Assembly: GCA_022600255.1 (NCBI GenBank)
Contig: JAHZKU010000185.1
Location: 1 to 9,308 of the forward strand
Direction of reading: 5' to 3'
DNA from: Actinomycetes bacterium
GTDB lineage: Bacteria > Actinomycetota > Actinomycetes > S36-B12 > GCA-2699445
DNA: 9,308 nucleotides
The translations under genes were made by a program, and so were the position numbers. Every line of letters begins with the position of its first letter. Position 1 is the first letter of the stretch. Shown in pieces: positions 4,784-9,308 of this stretch. The notes under the pieces were generated by a model. That model saw only the letters and a program-made list of their open reading frames with translations. It was not told the origin of the DNA and searched no databases.

Positions 4784-6181
4784 TTAGCCGGGCTGACCCC
4801 ACGGCTGGGCCTCCTCGATCTCAAAAGCCAGTTCCAGGAGCATCCGTTCGGAGCCAAGGGCCCCAGAAAACTGTGCCCCAAGTGGGACCCCATTGGGGCC
4901 AAAACATCCAGTCGGCAGGGAGATCGCCGGAGTCCCGCTCACATTCTGTGGCGCGGTGAAACTGGCGAAACGCATCAGGCGGATTACGTGCGTGCGGAAA
5001 GCAACCCCCGGGCCCAAATAGCCGATCGGGGGAGGTTCGCGGCCCAGAGTCGGCGTCAAGATCACGTCGTACCCTGCGCGCGCCGACTCATACTCGGCAG
5101 CGAAACCGCGCAGGCGGCTGATCGTGGCCGGCAGGCCGGCCAGTTGGCCCCGCGAGAAGCGGCCAAACGACTGTACGAAGTCCGTTACCTGCTTCTTGTC
5201 GAAGCCATCACCAAAGAGTTGGGTTCCGAAGTTGGACAGGGCCAGGGCCAAGAACCCCCAGTACCGCAGGAAGTCCCGCCCGAACTGCTCTGGCACGGGA
5301 TTGTCAATTTGCACAACATGATGCCCGAGCTCTTGGCAAAGTTCTGCTGTCTGCTGCAGGGCGGCCACTGTTGTGGGCGCCGCGGGCATCTCGCCAAAAG
5401 AAACCGGGCAGAACGCGATCCGCAGCCGCCGCGAGCCTGGCCTCGTGACCGACCCGATGGGCGGTAGGTTCTGGGCTGGCCGCAGCTGTTCCAGAGCCGC
5501 ATACAAGTTGGCGGTATCTCGCACAGTTCGCGTGACTGCGCCCTGGGCCACTACGTTGACCGGCATTTGTTCGGTGCCCTCGGGCGCGATGAGTCGGCCT
5601 CGACTCGGTTTCAGGCCCACCAGTCCCGCACACGAGGCGGGGATCCGCGTGGAGCCACCACCGTCGTTGGCATGTGCCAACGGAACCGCACCCGCCGCGA
5701 CCAAAGCTGCCGAGCCACCGGAGGATCCACCCACAGTGTGGTCGGTATTCCAGGGGTTGCGGGTGGCACCGAAACGATCGGACTCAGTGGTGGCGGTCAA
5801 GCCGAACTCCGGCAGCGTAGTCTTCGCCAGTATGGTGAACCCAAGTTCCAACAGTTGCGAGACGAAGGGTGAGGTGGCCCTGGAAACCGTGCGGGGGACG
5901 GCATTCGAACCATGACTAGTTTGGGTGCCGGCTAGGTTCTCGTTGTCCTTCACAACGATGGGCACACCAGAGAAGGGTGCCGCTTGGCGACCGCGGTACT
6001 GTCCGATGTCGAAGATCGCAGTGGTGATCGCATTCAGGCTCGGGTTGGCGGCGGCGATCCGAGCCTGCGCGGCCGATTGCACCTCGTCTGCGGAAGCGGC
6101 GCCGGAGTGAATGATGGCCGCGCATTGGGTTGCGTCCAGTGCAGCAAAGTCGTCGGCTTGGTAGGTAGCGGTCTGGGGCAT
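4784..6181 (-). CDS. Amidase signature family enzyme
   Basis: A 465-residue amide hydrolase of the amidase signature family, a normal length. The Ser-cisSer-Lys triad is complete: Lys78 in PIVVKDN, cis-Ser153 in GGSSGGSAAL, nucleophile Ser177 in DGGGSTRIPAS. The spacings of 75 and 24 residues equal those of FAAH (Lys142, Ser217, Ser241). The region after residue 190 (GLKPSRGR) follows the family, and the C-terminus ends with the usual substrate-pocket and LPTG stretches. No signal peptide is visible, so it should be cytosolic. The substrate cannot be told from sequence. Without GatB or GatC nearby it is not obviously the Glu-tRNA amidotransferase subunit, and GatA is more stereotyped. The start is the ATG at 6181 (MPQTATY), with GGGAGA four to five bases before it; the open frame to 6472 lacks family similarity. 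The DUF309 gene follows on the same strand. Confidence 0.93.
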   Translation of the reverse strand: MPQTATYQADDFAALDATQCAAIIHSGAASADEVQSAAQARIAAANPSLNAITTAIFDIGQYRGRQAAPFSGVPIVVKDNENLAGTQTSHGSNAVPRTVSRATSPFVSQLLELGFTILAKTTLPEFGLTATTESDRFGATRNPWNTDHTVGGSSGGSAALVAAGAVPLAHANDGGGSTRIPASCAGLVGLKPSRGRLIAPEGTEQMPVNVVAQGAVTRTVRDTANLYAALEQLRPAQNLPPIGSVTRPGSRRLRIAFCPVSFGEMPAAPTTVAALQQTAELCQELGHHVVQIDNPVPEQFGRDFLRYWGFLALALSNFGTQLFGDGFDKKQVTDFVQSFGRFSRGQLAGLPATISRLRGFAAEYESARAGYDVILTPTLGREPPPIGYLGPGVAFRTHVIRLMRFASFTAPQNVSGTPAISLPTGCFGPNGVPLGAQFSGALGSERMLLELAFEIEEAQPWGQPG

Positions 6182-6240
6182 GGATCTCCCGGCACGGCCG
6201 TCGGCGTGGGTCTGTCTGGTTTCACCGTATCCGACCCGGA

Positions 6241-6540
6241 CTAGCCTCGCCCGGTACTCGATCCGGTCGCACCCCTGCGAGAGGGGAGGGGGTCGCTGAC
6301 CAACCGTTCCGCGAGGCCCTCCGCGTGTTCGCCCCTTGCCGGTGCTGGCGTGGCACGAGCCGCGGCACAGGCAAGACAGAGCCGAACATGCTCGCGAACT
6401 TGTTGCGGAACTGCGTGTTGAGTTTCTCCCTCCTGCCCCTGCGGCAACGTGGCGGGCGGGGCAATGGCCCACTCCACCTGCACCTGCGGCAACGCGGCGG
6501 CGAGTGAGGGCACGTCAGTCAGCCTTGAGCTCACCTCCAC
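6241..6540 (-). CDS. Possible small protein with an HxxxCxxC motif (uncertain)
   Basis: A 99-codon frame starting at GTG 6540 and stopping 59 bases before the amidase start. It would fill most of the otherwise empty 6182-6599 interval. It contains VREHVRLCLACAAARA, in which HVRLCLAC fits the H-x3-C-x2-C pattern of zf-HC2/anti-sigma zinc fingers. However, the usual upstream ligand and the DGEL helix are missing, and no membrane segment follows. An imperfect 25-bp repeat, period 45 (6432-6456 and 6477-6501), lies in this frame and gives two similar LPQ-containing stretches. The ribosome binding site is poor. I do not recognise the protein, and the frame may be chance in GC-rich DNA. Confidence 0.28.
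   Translation of the reverse strand: MEVSSRLTDVPSLAAALPQVQVEWAIAPPATLPQGQEGETQHAVPQQVREHVRLCLACAAARATPAPARGEHAEGLAERLVSDPLPSRRGATGSSTGRG
6432..6501. repeat. Imperfect 25-bp direct repeat, period 45
   Basis: Copies at 6432-6456 and 6477-6501 share CCTGC.CCTGCGGCAACG.GGCGG with three mismatches. The 45-base period is a multiple of three, so any encoded peptide would be repeated in frame. The stretch between the amidase and the 51-residue protein is otherwise GC-rich without clear promoter elements. Confidence 0.6.
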
Positions 6541-6599
6541 GGGGTCCTAGAGTTGGGTGGCAGCGTTGCGGGTCGTATGGCGACAGGGAAGGTGGCCGG

Positions 6600-6755
6600 A
6601 TGAGCTCAGATTCAGAAGGCAAGTTGTCTCGGCAAGAGGCAGAGGCTGAGATCGACCAGATTATCGCCGAGCTTGGACCCGATCGGGCTCGCGAACTCCT
6701 GGAGTTGGCACTTACTGAACTGGTGATGGGAGAGGATCCGGAAGCCGACGATTAG
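6600..6755 (+). CDS. Small acidic protein, 51 residues, function unknown
   Basis: A short protein starting MSSDSEGKLSRQEAEAEID and ending VMGEDPEADD. It is strongly acidic and predicted almost entirely helical (SRQEAEAEIDQIIAELGP, then DRARELLELALTELVMG), without cysteines, signal peptide or membrane segment. Two amphipathic helices with a Gly-Pro turn at about 26-27 suggest a small helical hairpin, perhaps an oligomeric or adaptor protein; this is inference. The ATG at 6600 is preceded by GGGAAGG and AAGGTGG (about 6585-6594). The frame is open far upstream but loses any protein-like character there. A terminator-like hairpin follows within 25 bases of the stop, so it is probably a single-gene unit. 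I do not recognise the family. Confidence 0.65.
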   Translation: MSSDSEGKLSRQEAEAEIDQIIAELGPDRARELLELALTELVMGEDPEADD

Positions 6756-6776
6756 CTCCAATCGGATGCGTTGGAA

Positions 6777-6816
6777 GACGCCAAGGGCCAGACCATGGCC
6801 TGGCGTCCGCGTTTTG
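6777..6816 (+). terminator. Probable Rho-independent terminator after the small acidic gene
   Basis: GACGCC (6777-6782) pairs with GGCGTC (6802-6807). An inner stem, GGGCC (6785-6789) with GGCCT (6797-6801, one G-T pair), closes the loop with two bulged A's. CGCGTTTT follows (6808-6815). This is a strong stem with a short T-run 21 bases past the stop at 6755. It separates the small gene from nagA and argues that nagA has its own promoter. Confidence 0.55.
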
Positions 6817-7086
6817 CGCAGCCCCTCGGCTCGGCTTAACCGGCTCACGAGGGCGGTGCACATTGCCCACGGCGCGCCGGAGGTCTGGCGGGGCTCCCAG
6901 AATCTCACCATGTGGCGCGGTTTCCCGACTGAGGTTGACCGCCGCTGGGCAGTCGTTTCCGTTGGCGCACTTGCACCGTTCACCCACGTACGCGCCAAGG
7001 CCGACAGGTCGCAGTCAACACCGCACCACCGAAGGCTGGGCAGGCGTTGGGCTGCATCGCCTAGCAGTTTCGGCTTGAATGAGGGC
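6817..7086. other. Leader region before nagA, no supported gene
   Basis: About 270 bases between the terminator and the nagA start. The nagA frame stays open through it, but the translation (rich in Arg/Trp/Pro/Ser) has no NagA similarity, so I treat it as non-coding. A TTGACC at about 6937 could be a -35 element, but I find no convincing -10 at a proper distance. No DasR-like or other recognisable operator palindrome is apparent. Confidence 0.4.
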
Positions 7087-8241
7087 GTGTCTATCGCTCC
7101 CACAGAAGAAGCGCCCACCTTGCTCGCGGCCCAAGCTGTCGTCACCCCGAATGATGAGTTCAGTCCGGGCTGGGTTCGGATCAATGAGGGTGAGATAGGC
7201 GAAGTCGGTTCGGGACTGGCGTCAGTGGCAGACCCGCCGGACCCACGACCCGGCTACTTGATTCCCGGTTTCGTGGATCAGCACTGTCACGGTGGTGGAG
7301 GGGCCGGTTTTGAAGGCGACCAAGCCGACATTGCGGTGGCGAGTGCAGCGCAGTTGCGGGGTGGCACCACCAGTCTGGTTGGCAGTATGGTCTCTGCTGA
7401 TCCCCGCCACTTGCTGACCCAAGCCGCAGAGCTAGCTGCGGCTTGTGATGCCGGAATCCTGGTAGGAATTCACCTGGAAGGCCCCTGGCTGTCGCCGCCC
7501 CGGCGTGGCGCTCACGACGAACGAAATCTGCGGAACCCCACCATCATGGAATTGCAGGCCGTCCTGGCTGCTGGCCGCGGCAACATCAAGATGATCACCC
7601 TAGCCCCCGAGCTACCCGGAGCTCTAGAGGCTATTACGGAATGCGTGCGCGCCGGCGTCGTGGCCGCGATCGGACACACCGATGCTGATTATGCCCAAAC
7701 CCAAGCGGCCATTGCAGCCGGAGCGACTGTCGCTACGCACCTGTTCAACGCCATGCCACCGATGCTGCACCGCGCCCCTGGACCGGTGGCGGCGCTCATG
7801 AATGACCCCAGCGTGTACTTGGAGCTGATTGTGGATGGCGTTCATGTGCAACCGGGGGCCATTCAAATAGCGAGACAAGCCGCAACGGATCGAGTGGTCC
7901 TGGTCACCGATGCGATGGCAGCGGCTGCAGCTCACGATGGCCACTATCGGCTGGGTTCGCTCGACGTGGATGTCGTGGATGGAGTCGCCCGTGTGAGTGA
8001 TAGTGGCGCCATCGCTGGTTCGACCCTCACCATGGCGGCCGCTGTGCGCCACTATATTGAGATCGGCGGTGCCACCGTGGCGCAAGCCGCCCGGTCAGCG
8101 GCCACGGTACCGGCTCAGCTGATCCAGTTGTCCGATCGTGGGAGCCTGGCACCAGGATTACGGGCAGACATCTGTCACCTAGGCCCCGATCTGGAGTTGC
8201 GCGGCGTATGGCAGGCCGGAATCCCCATCCCCGTCGTCTGA
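7087..8241 (+). CDS. nagA: N-acetylglucosamine-6-phosphate deacetylase
   Basis: The enzyme removes acetate from GlcNAc-6-phosphate to give glucosamine-6-phosphate, in the cytosol. With the GTG at 7087 it has 384 residues, normal for the family. It is an amidohydrolase-fold enzyme. Metal and active-site residues are in place: His66 and His68 (HCHGG), Glu131 (HLEGPW), His197 (IGHTD), His218 with Asn221 (THLFNAMPP) and catalytic Asp275 (VTDAM); DGVHV (250-254) binds substrate in relatives. Keeping the HxH pair suggests a two-metal site, unlike the single-metal E. coli enzyme, which lacks it. The start is uncertain: GTG 7087 has GAGGG very close, TTG 7075 has no ribosome binding site, and TTG 7120 would start directly at the conserved LLAAQAVVTP. 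It converges on nagB with 53 bases between. Confidence 0.93.
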   Translation: MSIAPTEEAPTLLAAQAVVTPNDEFSPGWVRINEGEIGEVGSGLASVADPPDPRPGYLIPGFVDQHCHGGGGAGFEGDQADIAVASAAQLRGGTTSLVGSMVSADPRHLLTQAAELAAACDAGILVGIHLEGPWLSPPRRGAHDERNLRNPTIMELQAVLAAGRGNIKMITLAPELPGALEAITECVRAGVVAAIGHTDADYAQTQAAIAAGATVATHLFNAMPPMLHRAPGPVAALMNDPSVYLELIVDGVHVQPGAIQIARQAATDRVVLVTDAMAAAAAHDGHYRLGSLDVDVVDGVARVSDSGAIAGSTLTMAAAVRHYIEIGGATVAQAARSAATVPAQLIQLSDRGSLAPGLRADICHLGPDLELRGVWQAGIPIPVV

Positions 8242-8294
8242 GGGTTGACGGCTGGGTCAGGATTTCACTGGAACCGGTAGGCGCCGTGCCATCG

Positions 8295-9080
8295 CTATAG
8301 ACCTTGCCAGTCGGGTTTGTTGGTATACACCGTCTGGTAGTAATCGCGCAGCCGTAGTTTGCTGGCGGCGCCCTCGTCCACAACCACGGTCGCGTGTTCG
8401 ATGAGTTGCAACGCGGAGGAGGGGACCATCGCCGAAACCGGCCCTTCCACCGTTGCGGCGACCGCGTCGGCTTTTCCTTCCCCCCAGGCGAGCAACACTG
8501 GATGGCGGGCACGGCGAATTGTGCCCACCCCCTGCGTCACCACATGGTGCGGGACAGCGGAGACGTCGTCATCGAAAAACCGGGCATTGTCGATCCGAGT
8601 TTGTTCAGTCAGGCTCTTCACGCGTGTCAGTGATGCCAGCGAGGACGTCGGCTCGTTGAACCCGATGTGGCCGTCGGTGCCCACCCCGAGCAGTTGCAGG
8701 TCGATACCACCAGCGGCCCGAATCGCGGCTTCGTACTCGGCGCATGCGGCCGGGATATCCTCTGCCCAGCCGTTGGGCGACTGCACGGCATCAGGCGCGA
8801 AATTCACCCGACCCACGATTTCACGCTGAAGCACTGAACGGTAGGACTCTGGGTGGTTCCGGGGGAGACCGACGTATTCGTCGAGCGCAAACCCCCGCGC
8901 CTTGGCAAAAGACAGGTCGTCCTGCTCATGGCGACGGGCCAAGTCGTCGTAAACCCCTAAGGGCGTACTCCCGGTGGCTAGGCCCAGGACGGCCTCGGGT
9001 TTATCGGTCAGCAACTGGGCAATAGCCCCGCCAACCAGTCGAGATCCTGTGTGGCTGTCTTCAACGATTACAACTTCCAT
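8295..9080 (-). CDS. nagB: Glucosamine-6-phosphate deaminase
   Basis: The enzyme converts glucosamine-6-phosphate to fructose-6-phosphate and ammonia, completing amino-sugar entry into glycolysis after NagA. It has 261 residues, full length. Visible motifs: phosphate-binding LATGSTPLG (34-42), LDEYVGL (66-72) and GVGTDGHIGFNEP (132-144). Catalytic Asp67, Asp136, His138 and Glu143 line up with E. coli Asp72, Asp141, His143 and Glu148, all shifted by five. VTQGVGTI (181-188), GEGKADAV (200-207) and the C-terminal YTNKPDWQ also fit. The start is the ATG at 9080 (MEVVIVED), the normal family N-terminus, with a weak ribosome binding site (GGGCGG). Unlike many bacteria, nagA and nagB are convergent rather than in one operon, so each needs its own promoter. 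Confidence 0.95.
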   Translation of the reverse strand: MEVVIVEDSHTGSRLVGGAIAQLLTDKPEAVLGLATGSTPLGVYDDLARRHEQDDLSFAKARGFALDEYVGLPRNHPESYRSVLQREIVGRVNFAPDAVQSPNGWAEDIPAACAEYEAAIRAAGGIDLQLLGVGTDGHIGFNEPTSSLASLTRVKSLTEQTRIDNARFFDDDVSAVPHHVVTQGVGTIRRARHPVLLAWGEGKADAVAATVEGPVSAMVPSSALQLIEHATVVVDEGAASKLRLRDYYQTVYTNKPDWQGL

Positions 9081-9195
9081 CCGCCCAAGCGTAGGGACAC
9101 CCGCTCACCCAATGCGCGGTGACGCGATGGCTCATCCCGAAATCGGCTCAGCAAGCGTTCCGGGTCCGTTTGCGGTTCAATGTGTCCAACCACAG

Positions 9196-9241
9196 CGAAC
9201 CGAGGGGTTCGTCGTGGCTCCTAGACGCCCGACCCGGGTCG
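9196..9241. promoter_or_regulatory. Two perfect inverted repeats in the nagB / 9265-gene divergent promoter region
   Basis: CGAACC (9196-9201), loop GAGG, GGTTCG (9206-9211) is a perfect 6-bp inverted repeat. Nineteen bases further, CGACCCGGGTCG (9230-9241) is a perfect 12-base palindrome. They lie in the 184-base divergent gap, close to the start at 9265. They could be operators for a sugar-responsive regulator, but neither matches a DasR/NagR site that I know, and GC-rich palindromes can arise by chance. Confidence 0.35.
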
Positions 9242-9264
9242 AAGGATCAAGTCGAGGACGTGCC

Positions 9265-9308
9265 ATGACGACAACGGCCAACGCACCCACCCGAGCAATC
9301 CGGGGACC
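9265..9308 (+). CDS. Start of a gene leaving the window, product unknown
   Basis: The ATG at 9265 is preceded by GAGGA (9254-9258) at six bases, a good ribosome binding site. The frame reads MTTTANAPTRAIRG to the window end without a stop. Only 14 residues are visible, too few to name a family. It is transcribed divergently from nagB, so a link to amino-sugar uptake or regulation is possible but unproven. Confidence 0.5.
   Translation, partial: MTTTANAPTRAIRG

Noticed and set aside
4685..5467. 260-codon plus-strand open frame opposite the amidase
   Set aside because: It lies antisense to a complete amidase with an intact catalytic triad and has no recognisable protein character; a shadow of GC-rich coding DNA.
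6182..6472. N-terminal extension of the amidase frame
   Set aside because: The extra 97 codons have no family similarity, and the ATG at 6181 has a ribosome binding site and matches the usual family N-terminus.
6766..7086. N-terminal extension of the nagA frame (491 codons in all)
   Set aside because: The NagA family is about 380-390 residues; the extension resembles random Arg/Trp-rich translation and overlaps a terminator.
9170..9185. GCGGTTCAAT resembling a tRNA T-loop
   Set aside because: No matching acceptor, D-arm or anticodon arm can be built around it.

Overview
The window is GC-rich, bacterial and actinobacterial in character. The clearest lineage clue is a secreted prenyltransferase-repeat protein paired with an SCO2322-type membrane-anchored protein, a combination I know from Actinomycetota such as Streptomyces. 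GTG/TTG starts, Ala/Pro/Ser-rich secreted proteins and short intergenic spaces fit this. I cannot place it more precisely from the sequence alone. I see no phage, IS element, CRISPR array, rRNA or tRNA.

Layout. The left edge (1-853, +) is the ATPase of an ABC-2 type exporter, truncated at its 5' end and followed by a likely terminator. After about 335 bases without a supported gene comes a DUF985/cupin_5 protein (1190-1687, +). It converges on a two-gene minus-strand operon (3864 down to 1844) that starts behind a cobalamin riboswitch (about 4084-3972, with a probable expression platform at 3971-3939). The operon encodes a secreted alpha/alpha-repeat protein and, coupled by a TAATG overlap, an SCO2322-family protein with a C-terminal membrane anchor. 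Upstream on the same strand lie an amidase (6181-4784) and a DUF309 protein (4672-4184). Between them is a 65-bp duplication that creates a second start region and a 25-codon leader ORF ending exactly on the DUF309 start codon. The interval 6182-6599 may hold one small minus-strand gene.

The right part is amino-sugar catabolism. A 51-residue acidic protein of unknown function (6600-6755, +) with a terminator is followed by nagA (7087-8241, +), which converges on nagB (9080-8295, -). Together NagA and NagB take N-acetylglucosamine-6-phosphate to fructose-6-phosphate via glucosamine-6-phosphate. A further gene starts at 9265 (+) and leaves the window; its promoter region carries two perfect inverted repeats.

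The most interesting biology is the B12-riboswitch operon. I propose that it encodes a split analogue of transcobalamin/intrinsic factor: the repeat protein would be the alpha-domain and the SCO2322 protein a tethered beta-domain-like partner. The second notable item is the duplicated start region before the DUF309 gene.
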